Source of the DNA: an uncultured Alphaproteobacteria bacterium
GTDB taxonomy: Bacteria > Pseudomonadota > Alphaproteobacteria > RF32 > CAG-239
DNA: 64,000 nt
Direction of reading: 5' to 3'
NCBI GenBank assembly: GCA_934270475.1
Contig: CAKQPS010000001.1
Location: forward strand, 310,001 to 374,000
Shown one piece after another: positions 1 to 7,786 of this stretch (its first letter is position 1; each line of letters starts with the position of its first letter). Under the pieces are notes generated by a model. The model was given only the letters and a program-made list of their open reading frames with translations, did not search any database and was not told the DNA's origin. The position numbers and the translations under genes are program-made.

Positions 1-1
1 T

Positions 2-187
2 GAACCATACACAGCTATGTGCTTTTCTAATAACGCACACACCTATAATGGTACAGAATGCGTAAAAGCGACAGAAATTCATACAAATGTTATTTGTAAA
101 GAATTTATGTTCGAAAAGGGAAAACAGTATTACATAGATATGCGTTTTTCATCATCTTTTTCAGATGGAGTAAAATGTTATCAATAA
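2..187 (+). CDS. C-terminal part of an unknown cysteine-containing protein (5' end outside window)
   Basis: An open frame enters from the left edge and stops at TAA 185-187, giving 61 visible residues. The fragment starts EPYTAMCFSNN and ends DGVKCYQ. It has four cysteines in 61 residues and many polar and aromatic residues, which suggests an exported or extracytoplasmic protein. I do not recognise a family. The two pilin-like proteins of this window also end in cysteine-rich tails, but no clear similarity is visible. A strong hairpin (231-257) follows 43 bases after the stop and could end its transcript. Only the tail is present, so the product cannot be named. Confidence 0.5.
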   Translation, partial: EPYTAMCFSNNAHTYNGTECVKATEIHTNVICKEFMFEKGKQYYIDMRFSSSFSDGVKCYQ

Positions 188-230
188 CTAATCTTTAATA
201 GATATATCCCAGTAAACTTGGGATTCTATA

Positions 231-257
231 GAAAAGGCACCTTTTAGGTGCCTTTTC
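231..257. terminator. Perfect 11-bp hairpin, possible terminator or IS200-type end
   Basis: GAAAAGGCACC (231-241) pairs perfectly with GGTGCCTTTTC (247-257) around a 5-base loop. The A-run and T-run lie inside the stem, so it could act on both strands. It overlaps the 3' end of the decayed tnpA. IS200/IS605 elements carry subterminal hairpins, so a mobile-element end is the alternative reading. Confidence 0.45.
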
Positions 258-480
258 CTTCCAGCTCCAGTCGGAGCTGACCTAAATCCAGTCGTCCTTG
301 ATATTCTACATAGTGTTTTATCTTTTCTTCATCTAAGCCAATACTTCTCAGCAATTTGGGTAATATTTTCTTTATATACTCAACGACACCTGTTTTTAGG
401 ACCCGACGACGATATTTACAAACCCAAACTATATGATAGCTTAGTCTGTATACACTATGTTGACTTTGCACACATTCCAT
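244..480 (-). pseudogene. tnpA: IS200/IS605-type TnpA transposase, internally deleted
   Basis: The 78-residue product begins like a Y1 HUH transposase of the IS200/IS605 family (YHIVWVCKYRRRVL near residues 15-28). It then passes straight into what looks like the family's C-terminal helix (IGLDEEKIKHYVEYQ, about residues 47-61), whose tyrosine corresponds to the catalytic Tyr of TnpA. The middle of the protein, which holds the HUH motif and most of the catalytic fold, is missing; full-length members are about 130-155 residues. The frame is open across the junction, so this looks like an in-frame internal deletion rather than a frameshift. The product should be unable to transpose. No tnpB is visible. 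Hairpins at 231-257 and 517-599 flank it and may be remnants of the element's ends. Confidence 0.75.
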
Positions 481-516
481 ACCTTACTATAACATCGTCG
501 TCGGTTTCATTCACTC

Positions 517-599
517 CCCCCATTAAAATGGGGGTAGTCTGTATGGATTTAATAACCAAAAAAGCGGGGATAAATCCACCCCGCTTTTTTAGTCCATAC
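517..599. repeat. Nested hairpins next to the IS200 remnant
   Basis: Three inverted repeats lie here. CCCCCAT (517-523) pairs with ATGGGGG (528-534). A 12-bp stem AAAAAAGCGGGG (558-569) pairs with CCCCGCTTTTTT (579-590). An outer arm GTATGGA (541-547) pairs with TCCATAC (593-599) and encloses the second stem. The A/T-flanked GC stem would work as a bidirectional terminator. The stacking of hairpins beside a tnpA remnant is also what IS200/IS605 or REP-like ends look like. Confidence 0.5.
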
Positions 600-633
600 T
601 CCTTACTTAGCGTTTTTAACGCCTGCTCTTTCA

Positions 634-830
634 ACGTCATTCTTGAGCGGGAGCGTTAGCGAACTGTCTCGAGAATCCAAAAATTTTATGGCAATATTTT
701 TAAGCGGATATACCATACTAAATCCTCGGCGAATGAGCTGGCGCTCAAAGCCAAGGATGACAATTATAGGGTGAGGTTACTAGATTGCTTCGCTCTGCTC
801 GCAATGACGATAGAATAGGGGCGAGGGGAA
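634..830. repeat. Palindromic intergenic repeat sequence between tnpA remnant and kinase gene
   Basis: No gene is visible here. An imperfect inverted repeat pairs ATTCTTGAG with CTCGAGAAT around 640-675, with one G-T pair. Further on comes a stretch rich in GGCGCTC-type half sites (725-765) and a block ending TTGCTTCGCTCTGCTCGCAATGACG (about 785-809), in which ATTGC pairs with GCAAT. Sequence of this last type is a familiar dispersed intergenic repeat in some alphaproteobacteria. No second copy was noticed in this window. Confidence 0.4.
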
Positions 831-838
831 ATGAAAAA

Positions 839-1861
839 TCAGAACCGTTTGCCGTATTGCAGAAGTTTGTTACGGACAAAGCCGCGCAAAGAAACTTCCG
901 GACGGGCGCCGTAATGGCTGATAATTTCCGATGCGGCGATGCTGCCAATCATGGCGCAAGTTCCTAAGCTGCGTTTGTTAACCAAGCCAAACAAGAAACC
1001 AGCGGCGTACAAATCACCGGCTCCGGTAGAATCAACTACTGTTTCAGGTTTTACCGGCTCGGCTTCCACAAAAATCTTGACACGACCGTTGACTACTACC
1101 GAACCACGTGAATCACGGGTTATAGCGGCAATTTTCACCATTGGTTTAATCATATCGAGAGCAGCGGCAAAATCATCTGTTTCGAACAAAGCCTTTAACT
1201 CCATTTCATTGGCAAACAGCAAATCAACATGATTTTGAATCAAATCCAGCATATGGTCGCGGTGAGAAGAAACGCAGTAGCGGTCAGAAACCGTAAAAGC
1301 AACTTCGCGTCCGTGCTTATGCGCCAGCTCGCAGGCTTTTAGCACAGCTTCATGCGCCATCGGCTCGTCCCACAGATATCCTTCAATAAAAATTATTTTA
1401 GACTCGCTGATAAGCTTTTCATCTATGTCGTCAACCGAAAGTCGGCGGGACGCGCCCAAATAGGTGAACATAGAACGCTGAGCGTCTGGAGTGACCAAAA
1501 CAATGCTGCGTCCTGTCGCCGGTCCTTCTTCCAGCGGATTAGTAAAGCAGTCAATGCCGGCGGCGCCGATGTCGCGTTTAAAAACTTGACCCAGTTCGTC
1601 ATCGTGCACTTTGCCGATGAATGCACAGTCCGCCCCAAGCGATGCCATTCCGGCAACGGTGTTGGCAGCCGAGCCGCCGGAAACTTCGCGCTCCGGAATA
1701 ATATCATTATAAATTTTGCCGGCGTCGGCAGCTTCAACCAAAGTCATACAGCCTTTAGTCAAGCTGCGTTCTTTCAAAAAAGTGTCGCCGACTTTTGCCA
1801 GCACATCAACTATGGCATTGCCAATTCCCACTACATCATAAACAGTATCTTGCTCGCCCAT
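839..1861 (-). CDS. PfkB-family sugar/nucleoside kinase, adenosine kinase-like
   Basis: A 340-residue ribokinase/PfkB-fold kinase that should transfer phosphate from ATP to a sugar or nucleoside in the cytoplasm. The N-terminal half has GGSAANTVAGMASLGAD near residue 62 (PfkB signature region, substrate side). The C-terminal half has DSTGAGDLYAAGF near residue 277 (PfkB signature 2), whose GAGD aspartate is the catalytic base and anion-hole region. Length and the start (YDVVGIGNAIVDV) match the group usually annotated as adenosine kinase in alphaproteobacteria. The ATG at 1861 is preceded by GAGAGGA, a good ribosome site. It stands alone: convergent DNA lies on one side and the chromate-transporter pair is 64 bases upstream on the same strand. 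The true substrate cannot be read from sequence. Confidence 0.85.
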   Translation of the reverse strand: MGEQDTVYDVVGIGNAIVDVLAKVGDTFLKERSLTKGCMTLVEAADAGKIYNDIIPEREVSGGSAANTVAGMASLGADCAFIGKVHDDELGQVFKRDIGAAGIDCFTNPLEEGPATGRSIVLVTPDAQRSMFTYLGASRRLSVDDIDEKLISESKIIFIEGYLWDEPMAHEAVLKACELAHKHGREVAFTVSDRYCVSSHRDHMLDLIQNHVDLLFANEMELKALFETDDFAAALDMIKPMVKIAAITRDSRGSVVVNGRVKIFVEAEPVKPETVVDSTGAGDLYAAGFLFGLVNKRSLGTCAMIGSIAASEIISHYGARPEVSLRGFVRNKLLQYGKRF

Positions 1862-1924
1862 TTTTATCCTCTCTAAATTTGTTTGTTTTTAACTCTATGC
1901 TTTATCCGCGTAAATTTCAAGCCG

Positions 1925-2443
1925 TTATACATGAAAAATCAGTCCGGCTATTGCGGAAATAATTATGTAAAAAATTGCGCTCTTTTTATGAAACCGCATG
2001 GCAATAACCAAAACCGCCAGCAATCCGGTTGTTTGATAATCTATTATAGACTCTTTGGCAATATCCCAGCCAGCAAATAAAATAAGCGCCAGCACCGCCG
2101 GACGGATTCCGCCTAAAACGCGCAGAACGTTGGGATTATCCTTCCACTTGGTTAAAATTTTTGAAATGAGATATACCACAATTACCGACGGCGTCACTAA
2201 ACTTAATGTCGCCAATAAACTGCCAAAAACTCCGGCAGCTTTGTAACCGGCGTAGGTTGCCATATTTATGCCGACCGGTCCAGGGGTTGACTGCGAAACG
2301 GCAATCATATCCGTAAGCTCTTTGGCGGTGAACCAATCATATTGCTCGGTTAAATCATATAAAAACGGTACAGTAACCAAGCCGCCGCCCACGGCAAAAA
2401 GTCCGATTTTGAAAAATTCAAAAGCTAAAATCAAATATGTCAT
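1925..2443 (-). CDS. Chromate transporter family protein, single CHR domain (second of pair)
   Basis: A 172-residue integral membrane protein with the single-domain architecture of short CHR (ChrA-type) transporters. The N-terminal signature FKIGLFAVGGGLVTVPFL is at about residues 11-28 and STPGPVGINMATYAGYKAAG follows near residue 51; both are typical of CHR domains. Several hydrophobic helices follow. Its ATG (2441-2443) overlaps the stop of the neighbouring CHR gene, so the two are translationally coupled. Short CHR proteins are known to work as pairs, proposed to insert with opposite orientation. The family exports chromate in studied cases, but many members have no proven substrate. Confidence 0.85.
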   Translation of the reverse strand: MTYLILAFEFFKIGLFAVGGGLVTVPFLYDLTEQYDWFTAKELTDMIAVSQSTPGPVGINMATYAGYKAAGVFGSLLATLSLVTPSVIVVYLISKILTKWKDNPNVLRVLGGIRPAVLALILFAGWDIAKESIIDYQTTGLLAVLVIAMRFHKKSAIFYIIISAIAGLIFHV

Positions 2444-2976
2444 TTTTTCCTCGTGTAGTTTGGAATAAATGCGCCTGCCGCCGCCAAGATGACAATTACG
2501 ACTGCCGATAAGTTAAAAAACAACAGCAGTGCGGCAGCTAAGCCGAAAACAAGATAGTCGCGGAAATTGCAGATTCCCTTTTTCCACATACCGATAACAG
2601 TGTCTATGATTAAAGCGATAACGCTGACGCGGATACCGTCAAACGCCCACTGTACATATTGGTTGTCCATATATTGCCGGAGCAGCATGGCTACCAGCAA
2701 AATAATTACTATTGACGGAGAAATTACTCCGAGGGTCGCCCAAATCATACCCCAAAAGCCGCGCAGCTGATAACCGATGAACGAGGCGGCGTTTACGGCG
2801 ATGATTCCCGGGGTGCACTGTCCGATGGAATAGTAGTTCAAAAGTTCTTCTTCACTGACCCATTTTCTTTTTTCCACAGCTTCGCTTTTCAAAATAGGCA
2901 GCATGGCGTAGCCGCCGCCAAAGGTGAAAATCCCCATTTTGAAAAAAATACTGTATAAATCCCATAACCTGACCAT
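2440..2976 (-). CDS. Chromate transporter family protein, single CHR domain (first of pair)
   Basis: A 178-residue membrane protein paralogous to its downstream partner: FKMGIFTFGGGYAMLPIL near the N-terminus and CTPGIIAVNAASFIGYQLRG after it are the two CHR-domain signatures. A longer open frame reaches 3318. I place the start at ATG 2976 because the family motif begins a few residues later and AAGGAA sits about 11 bases upstream; the extra N-terminal stretch is low-complexity and has no match to the family. It overlaps the second CHR gene by four bases (ATGA). The two form one short operon, divergent from pntAA. Confidence 0.85.
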   Translation of the reverse strand: MVRLWDLYSIFFKMGIFTFGGGYAMLPILKSEAVEKRKWVSEEELLNYYSIGQCTPGIIAVNAASFIGYQLRGFWGMIWATLGVISPSIVIILLVAMLLRQYMDNQYVQWAFDGIRVSVIALIIDTVIGMWKKGICNFRDYLVFGLAAALLLFFNLSAVVIVILAAAGAFIPNYTRKK

Positions 2977-3060
2977 TTGGCTATATTTCCTTTGCTTTTT
3001 AGTTTTGTTTATTATATAAAAGGAATAAAGCTGTAATGCAAGCATTTTTATGAGGGGATA

Positions 3061-4062
3061 ATGATTGTTGGATTTGTAAGGGAACGTCCGGCTTGGGAAT
3101 ATAGGGTGGCAATTGTCCCCCAGACCGTAAAACAGCTTATTGCCGGCGGGCATCAGGTGTTTGCCGAAGTCGGCGCTGGAGAAAGAGCTGGTTTCAGCGA
3201 TGAACAATATATCAATGCCGGCGCGGTTATGCTTAATGCCGCCGAAGAAGTTTATGCAAAAGCTGAATTTATGGCAAAAATATGGGCGCCCAAGGAAGAA
3301 GAATATGGTTATCTGCATGAAAATTTATGGGTGCTGGCGCATTTTGAAAGCTATAAGCATCCGGAACTGCTGGCGGTTTGGAAAAAATATAAAATCAAGG
3401 CGCTGGCGCTGGAAAGACTGCCCCGATTATCCCGGGTACAGGATATTGACACACTTTCGTCCCAACATAACTTAGCCGGTTACAAAGCGGCGCTGTTAAC
3501 CATGGATATGCAAACAAAATCCGTGCCGATGATGATAACCGCCGCCGGTACGCTTATGCCGCTGAAAGCACTGGTTATCGGCGCCGGAGTTGCCGGATTG
3601 CAGGCAATGGCTACTTTACAGCGCATGGGGGCGCAGGTTTGGGGAAGCGACATCCGTCCCGAAGCGGAAGAACAGGTAAAATCGCTCGGAGCGCATTTCA
3701 TTTCATCTCAACCGGAAGAAATTAACAAGATTTTACCAAACAGCGACATTGTAATTACCGCGGTTTCAGTACTTAGTGAAAAAGTGCCGCAGGTGCTGTC
3801 GAAAACGCAGCTGCAAATTCTGCCGCGCGGCGCGGTGGTTTTGGATATGGCGGGCGGTAATGTGGAAACAAGCATTGACGGACGTTTGTTGGATAATGAA
3901 CACTATAAACTGCTGTCAGACTCGCATTTAGCTTCAGATGTAACGGAATCTGCCAGTATGTTACATTCGCGCAATGTTTATAATTTCATCAAACGTTTTG
4001 ACGCGATAAAAAAAGACAAAGAAGTTTGGTCACAAATTCTATGGACACAAGCGGAGAAATAA
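3061..4062 (+). CDS. pntAA: NAD(P) transhydrogenase subunit alpha part 1 (PntAA, NAD(H)-binding domain I)
   Basis: A 333-residue soluble subunit of the proton-translocating Re/Si-specific transhydrogenase, which uses the proton gradient to move hydride from NADH to NADP+. It begins with VGFVRERPAWEYRVAIVP, the alanine-dehydrogenase/PNT N-terminal domain. A Rossmann site GAGVAGLQAMATLQRMGA lies near residue 173, followed by an aspartate (SDIRPEA) that selects NAD over NADP. It is somewhat shorter than PntAA of Rhodospirillum rubrum. GAGGGG lies just before the ATG. pntAB starts one base after the stop and pntB overlaps pntAB, so the three make one operon. The split alpha subunit is the usual alphaproteobacterial arrangement. 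Confidence 0.95.
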   Translation: MIVGFVRERPAWEYRVAIVPQTVKQLIAGGHQVFAEVGAGERAGFSDEQYINAGAVMLNAAEEVYAKAEFMAKIWAPKEEEYGYLHENLWVLAHFESYKHPELLAVWKKYKIKALALERLPRLSRVQDIDTLSSQHNLAGYKAALLTMDMQTKSVPMMITAAGTLMPLKALVIGAGVAGLQAMATLQRMGAQVWGSDIRPEAEEQVKSLGAHFISSQPEEINKILPNSDIVITAVSVLSEKVPQVLSKTQLQILPRGAVVLDMAGGNVETSIDGRLLDNEHYKLLSDSHLASDVTESASMLHSRNVYNFIKRFDAIKKDKEVWSQILWTQAEK

Positions 4063-4063
4063 A

Positions 4064-4357
4064 ATGGACGACATTTATTTACTGACAATTTTTATCTTAT
4101 CAGCTTTTTTAGGCTACTTCACGGTATGGCGTGTTTCTCCGTCACTGCACGCGCCGCTAATGAGCGCCACAAACGCTATCAGTGGCTTAACTCTTTTGGG
4201 AGCAATCATCATTGCCGGACATACAACCGATTCTAAAGTACTTGCCATAAGTTTATGCGCAATTTTTTTAGCAGCGATAAATTTATTCGGCGGTTTAGCG
4301 GTAACTATCCGCATGCTGGAACTTTTTAAGAAAAAGGAGAACAAAAACAATGATTAG
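4064..4357 (+). CDS. pntAB: NAD(P) transhydrogenase subunit alpha part 2 (PntAB, membrane)
   Basis: A 97-residue membrane subunit carrying the first transmembrane helices of transhydrogenase domain II, together with PntB forming the proton path. Three hydrophobic helices are visible, with the family's SPSLHAPLMSATNAISGL stretch near residue 25, followed by GAIIIAGH. It is followed by a charged tail (LELFKKKENKNND). The gene starts one base after pntAA and its 3' end overlaps the pntB start (4350). An SD-like AAGGAG in its 3' end serves pntB. Confidence 0.95.
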   Translation: MDDIYLLTIFILSAFLGYFTVWRVSPSLHAPLMSATNAISGLTLLGAIIIAGHTTDSKVLAISLCAIFLAAINLFGGLAVTIRMLELFKKKENKNND

Positions 4358-5672
4358 CTCTCTACTGTATTTGCTATCCGCTTTTTTAATGGTTACGGCT
4401 ATAGACTGCCTGTCAGCCCCGTCAAGGGTTGTGCGCGGTTATCACATTGCTTCGGTTTCAGTCGGAATTGCACTTTTAACCTGCATGACCTTAAATATAT
4501 ATGACAACGCATTATGGATTCTGCTGGCTTTATTCGCCGGTGCCGGAGTCGGCATTTTGTTTGCGATGAGAGTCCAACTTTCCACTTTACCGCAAATGGT
4601 GGCTTTGCTGAACGGGGTAGGCGGTTTGGCGTCTGCATTGATTATTTGCTGCCCGTTTAAGAATCCTAAAGAAAATATTTTAGAAGCGCTGTGCGTGATT
4701 ATCGGCTTAATGACTTTCAGCGGCTCAATGGTGGCTTTTGCCAAATTGCACGGCTGGCTGCGCCGCAACATTGATTGGTTTAAATGGCTGAGCGTGGTTT
4801 TGGATGTTTTGCTGCTGGTTAATGCCGTATATTTTGTGCAGACAGACCAAGGTTTTGCCGGAATTATGGTGCTGGCGCTGTTGGTCGGCGTGTGCAGTAC
4901 AATGCCAATTGGCGGCGCGGATATGCCAGTGGTTATTTCTCTCTTGAACTCGTTTTCCGGCTGGGCGGTGGTGTTGGTAGGCTTAATTTCCGGAGATTTA
5001 TTGCTGATTATTACCGGAACATTGGTCGGTGCCAGCGGCACTATTTTGTCTTATGTAATGAGCAAGGCAATGAACCGTTCGCTATTAAAAATTATCTGGC
5101 CTAATCATAAAAATATTGAAAAAAACAGCACATCCGGCGGGCTGGTGCGCACCGGTTCGGTCGAGGAAGCCGCTTTTATTATGGCTAATGCGCGCAAAGT
5201 GATTGTGGTTCCGGGGTTTGGTATGGCGGCGGCGCATGCACAGATTGCCTTGAAAAATATGGCAAATGTGTTGACTGAAAAATATGGAGTTGACGTGCGC
5301 TATGCAATTCACCCCGTGGCAGGGCGTATGCCGGGGCATATCAATGTACTGTTAGCCGAAGCGCAGGTGCCGTATGAGCAGATTTATGCAATGGAAGATA
5401 TTAACCCTGATTTTGAAACTGCCGACGTGGTGTATGTAATCGGGGCTAACGATGTGACAAATCCTTTGGCAAAAACTGATGAAAATTCGCCTTTATACGG
5501 TATGCCGATTTTAGAAGTTTCCAAAGCTAAGACCGTGTTTTTTGTAAAACGTTCAATGGCTACCGGATATTCAGGAGTAGACAATCCGCTGTTTTATTCT
5601 CCGAACACGATTATGCTGTTCGGCGACGGCAAAAAAGTTACGGAAGGTATTGTAAAAGATTTGGAAAAATAA
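4350..5672 (+). CDS. pntB: NAD(P) transhydrogenase subunit beta (PntB)
   Basis: A 440-residue subunit with about eight to nine N-terminal transmembrane helices and a C-terminal NADP(H)-binding domain III. Visible family motifs are GADMPVVISLLNSFSGWA (membrane part), VPGFGMAAAHAQ (NADP-binding Rossmann loop), and VIGANDVTNPLA followed by GMPILEV and FFVKRSMATGYSGVDNPLF near the C-terminus. Length is slightly below the usual 460. It overlaps pntAB by eight bases, so translation is coupled. A hairpin terminator follows at 5691-5723. With PntAA and PntAB it would supply NADPH for biosynthesis. Confidence 0.96.
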   Translation: MISSLLYLLSAFLMVTAIDCLSAPSRVVRGYHIASVSVGIALLTCMTLNIYDNALWILLALFAGAGVGILFAMRVQLSTLPQMVALLNGVGGLASALIICCPFKNPKENILEALCVIIGLMTFSGSMVAFAKLHGWLRRNIDWFKWLSVVLDVLLLVNAVYFVQTDQGFAGIMVLALLVGVCSTMPIGGADMPVVISLLNSFSGWAVVLVGLISGDLLLIITGTLVGASGTILSYVMSKAMNRSLLKIIWPNHKNIEKNSTSGGLVRTGSVEEAAFIMANARKVIVVPGFGMAAAHAQIALKNMANVLTEKYGVDVRYAIHPVAGRMPGHINVLLAEAQVPYEQIYAMEDINPDFETADVVYVIGANDVTNPLAKTDENSPLYGMPILEVSKAKTVFFVKRSMATGYSGVDNPLFYSPNTIMLFGDGKKVTEGIVKDLEK

Positions 5673-5690
5673 ATTATATTTAAAAAAATA

Positions 5691-5723
5691 AAGACCGACT
5701 TTATTTAATAAAGTCAAGGTCTT
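5691..5723. terminator. Bidirectional terminator between pntB and a convergent small gene
   Basis: AAGACC-ACTTTAT pairs with ATAAAGT-GGTCTT (arms 5691-5704 and 5708-5723, with small internal bulges), with A-runs before it. It sits between two convergent genes. Confidence 0.55.
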
Positions 5724-5744
5724 CAATTTTAGAGCGTGAAAAAG

Positions 5745-5906
5745 CTAGAAAGGATAGTGATCTTCAGGCGTGCCTGTCTTCTGGTTGTCCGGCAGAATTT
5801 CAGCAGCATCTACGATGGCGTGGATTCCGGCGGCGATAGGCTGACGCATCTTGTTAAAAAACTCTCTGCTTCTCTCGGTGTGCTTTGAAAAAATAATGTA
5901 GCTCAT
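5745..5906 (-). CDS. Small hypothetical protein, SD-less
   Basis: A possible 53-residue protein starting MSYIIFSKHTERSREF and ending TPEDHYPF; no family is recognised. I place the start at ATG 5906 rather than further upstream because a sigma70-like promoter (5946-5973) fires into a leader of about 35-40 bases that would end just there. There is no Shine-Dalgarno sequence; the leader is AT-rich (TTTTTTAGTT before the ATG). It lies downstream of another SD-less gene on the same strand, separated by a terminator, so it is its own transcription unit. Coding status is not certain because it is short. Confidence 0.45.
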   Translation of the reverse strand: MSYIIFSKHTERSREFFNKMRQPIAAGIHAIVDAAEILPDNQKTGTPEDHYPF

Positions 5907-5945
5907 AACTAAAAAATTTATGTTAATAATACTGAAAACTTTTTT

Positions 5946-5973
5946 AGTATAGCACATTTTAAAAAATTGGCAA
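5946..5973 (-). promoter_or_regulatory. Sigma70-like promoter for the small gene at 5745-5906
   Basis: On the minus strand, TTGCCA and TATACT are separated by 16 bases. It lies between a terminator (5981-6019) and the small ORF, where a new promoter is needed. Confidence 0.5.
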
Positions 5974-5980
5974 TAAAAAA

Positions 5981-6019
5981 AATACCTGCATTCTCTTAAA
6001 AAAGAGAAAAACAGGTATT
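5981..6019 (-). terminator. Terminator after the secreted protein gene
   Basis: AATACCTG (5981-5988) pairs with CAGGTATT (6012-6019), and inside it TTCTCTT pairs with AAGAGAA. On the minus strand it is followed by a T-rich run. It closes the gene at 6026-6682. Confidence 0.65.
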
Positions 6020-6025
6020 CTTTGG

Positions 6026-6682
6026 TTATTCCTCGATGAATTTGAATCCACCGGCGGAATATACAGTAGTCTTTGGAGTTTCTTGCGGTTCAATGAACTT
6101 TTCGAATTTCTCCTCAACCTTGTCCTTAACTTTGCCTGCTGCAGATTTTACACCCGTCACAACCTTAGCCAAGGCGGTTTGCTTTGTCTCTGCGTTGGTC
6201 CGCAATCCGAGATTTTCTACAAAATCTGCGGGAGCTGTTGTCAAGGCTTCATACCGTTCAAAATTTCTGACAGAACTCTTGATAACGATGTGAACGACGT
6301 TTTGACCTTTCAGCACGTCTGCCCAAAGAGGCGACTTGGCAAGATAGCTTTTACCATTGGTAAAAAACACCTTGACGCCGTCAGCTGTCACAGAGGTTGA
6401 ATCCACCTGCAGCAACTCTTTGGTATAGTCTTGGTTGGAAACAACGCCGCTGAAAGATGATTTCTCATCTTTGCCTTTGTAAGAGACTATTTTGTAATCT
6501 CCTGCGCCGTTGTCCTTGAGCTCGAGGTACTGTTCAGCGCTGATGATGGCAGAAGAACCGTCAACACCATATGCTGTGAAAGAATAGTGCTTCTTCGCAA
6601 AACTTTTAACAGGCACAAACGTCTGAGCGCTGGCAACAACAGACACCAAAACAAACACTACGAAAAATAAAAACTTCTTCAT
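6026..6682 (-). CDS. Secreted hypothetical protein with signal peptide, SD-less
   Basis: A 218-residue protein with a classical signal peptide: MKK, a hydrophobic run, then SVVASAQ with likely cleavage after the ASA. Signal peptides ending in ASAQ are very common in Bacteroidota. The mature part is a beta-rich, lysine-rich domain, followed by a charged helical segment (KSAAGKVKDKVEEKFEKF) and a short tail. I recognise no family. ATG 6682 gives the signal peptide directly; a GTG two codons earlier is possible. No Shine-Dalgarno sequence is present upstream (leader CCATCTATTAAATTCCAG). It has a terminator at its 3' end and no operon partner, which fits a transferred single gene. Confidence 0.7.
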   Translation of the reverse strand: MKKFLFFVVFVLVSVVASAQTFVPVKSFAKKHYSFTAYGVDGSSAIISAEQYLELKDNGAGDYKIVSYKGKDEKSSFSGVVSNQDYTKELLQVDSTSVTADGVKVFFTNGKSYLAKSPLWADVLKGQNVVHIVIKSSVRNFERYEALTTAPADFVENLGLRTNAETKQTALAKVVTGVKSAAGKVKDKVEEKFEKFIEPQETPKTTVYSAGGFKFIEE

Positions 6683-6904
6683 AATCACTGGAATTTAATA
6701 GATGGATACTTGGAAAGCTTTTATTTTCGCGATAATAATTGCAATAAAAGGTTTCCATAATAATTTTTTTGATTACTATTAGATTAACACAAATTCAGTC
6801 AGTTTACAAGAGGCTAAACAGTGTTTTGGAGCATAATTTTATCAATGAAGATATATTGCCTGTTGTTTTTGTGCAAAAAAATCAGATAAAGTGCAGAAAA
6901 GGGG

Positions 6905-6933
6905 TTGACTCTGAAAAATATCCCGCCTATAAT
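6905..6933 (+). promoter_or_regulatory. Strong sigma70 promoter of rpsM-rpsK-rpoA
   Basis: TTGACT (6905-6910) and TATAAT (6928-6933) with a 17-base spacer. It lies 73 bases before the rpsM start. A dedicated promoter here fits with rpsM not being preceded by the usual secY-adk genes. Confidence 0.85.
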
Positions 6934-7005
6934 CCGCTTAATTTTGAAAAGTGGTGATCAACTTTTTGAATGTAATAGTTAATTGAAAGTAAATGGAGAT
7001 TAAAT

Positions 7006-7374
7006 TTGGCTCGTATAGCTGGTGTAAACATTCCAAGTGCCAAAAGAATTGAAGTCGCATTGACCTATATCTTTGGTATTGGTAGAAAATCTGCTCAAGA
7101 TATTTGCGCAAAATCAGGAATTGACATGAACCGCCGTGTTAGTCAGCTTTCTGATGAAGAAATCATGAAAATCCGCGAAGTAATTGATAACGGATACCTT
7201 GTAGAAGGCGAACTCCGCCGTGAAGTTGGTACCAACATCAAAAGATTGATGGACTTAGGTTGCTATCGTGGTTTGAGACATCGTAAAGGTCTGCCTGTTC
7301 GCGGTCAGAGCACAAAACAAAATGCTCGTACCCGTAAAGGTAAACGTAAAACCGTTGCGAATAAGAAGAAATAA
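7006..7374 (+). CDS. rpsM: 30S ribosomal protein S13
   Basis: A 122-residue S13 of the small-subunit head, contacting the P-site tRNA and 23S rRNA bridges. The start [21 protein letters not shown], the helix-two-turns-helix segment, and the basic tail ([24 protein letters not shown] region) are typical. The start codon is TTG at 7006, with GGAG nine bases upstream; starting there gives exactly the family N-terminus. In most alphaproteobacteria rpsM follows secY and adk; here it is the first gene after an intergenic region with its own promoter. Confidence 0.97.
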   Translation: MARIAGVNIPSAKRIEVALTYIFGIGRKSAQDICAKSGIDMNRRVSQLSDEEIMKIREVIDNGYLVEGELRREVGTNIKRLMDLGCYRGLRHRKGLPVRGQSTKQNARTRKGKRKTVANKKK

Positions 7375-7389
7375 GTGAGGTAAGTGCAA

Positions 7390-7776
7390 ATGGCTAAAGC
7401 AATTCTGAAAAAGAAAAAAGAAAAAAAGAATATCACTTCCGGTGTAGCTCACGTTGATTCTTCTTTCAACAATACAAGAGTTACAATTACGGATGCTCAA
7501 GGCAATACCGTATCTTGGTCTACTGCCGGCGCTCAAGGTTTTAAAGGTTCTAGAAAATCTACTCCTTACGCTGCTCAGGTTGCCGCTGAAGAAGCTGGTA
7601 AAAAAGCTCAAGAAAATGGTATGAAAACTTTGGAAGTAGAAGTTAAAGGTCCGGGGTCAGGCAGAGAATCTGCGATTCGTGCATTACAGGTAATCGGTTT
7701 TACTATCACAACAATCCGTGATGTAACCCCAATTCCTCATAATGGTTGCCGTCTGAGAAAAAGACGTCGCGTCTAG
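7390..7776 (+). CDS. rpsK: 30S ribosomal protein S11
   Basis: A 128-residue S11 of the small-subunit platform. [18 protein letters not shown] near the start and [14 protein letters not shown] with the C-terminal [16 protein letters not shown] are family signatures. I use ATG 7390, nine bases after GAGG, instead of the in-frame GTG at 7384 that sits too close to the ribosome site. The gap from rpsM is 15 bases, so the two are co-transcribed. Confidence 0.97.
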   Translation: MAKAILKKKKEKKNITSGVAHVDSSFNNTRVTITDAQGNTVSWSTAGAQGFKGSRKSTPYAAQVAAEEAGKKAQENGMKTLEVEVKGPGSGRESAIRALQVIGFTITTIRDVTPIPHNGCRLRKRRRV

Positions 7777-7786
7777 TTATTATTTG

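Noticed and set aside
455..640. Minus-strand frame of 61 codons across the hairpins near the IS200 remnant
   Set aside because: It runs through nested inverted repeats, has no ribosome site and no family-like motif; the hairpins explain the sequence better.
1352..1876. Long plus-strand frame (174 codons) opposite the PfkB-family kinase gene
   Set aside because: Antisense shadow of a well-supported gene; no independent signals.
2977..3318. N-terminal extension of the first CHR-domain gene
   Set aside because: The family signature starts just after ATG 2976, which has a ribosome site; the extension is antisense to the pntAA 5' end.
6769..6957. Plus-strand frame of 62 codons before rpsM
   Set aside because: It covers the rpsM promoter and lacks a ribosome site or any recognisable motif.
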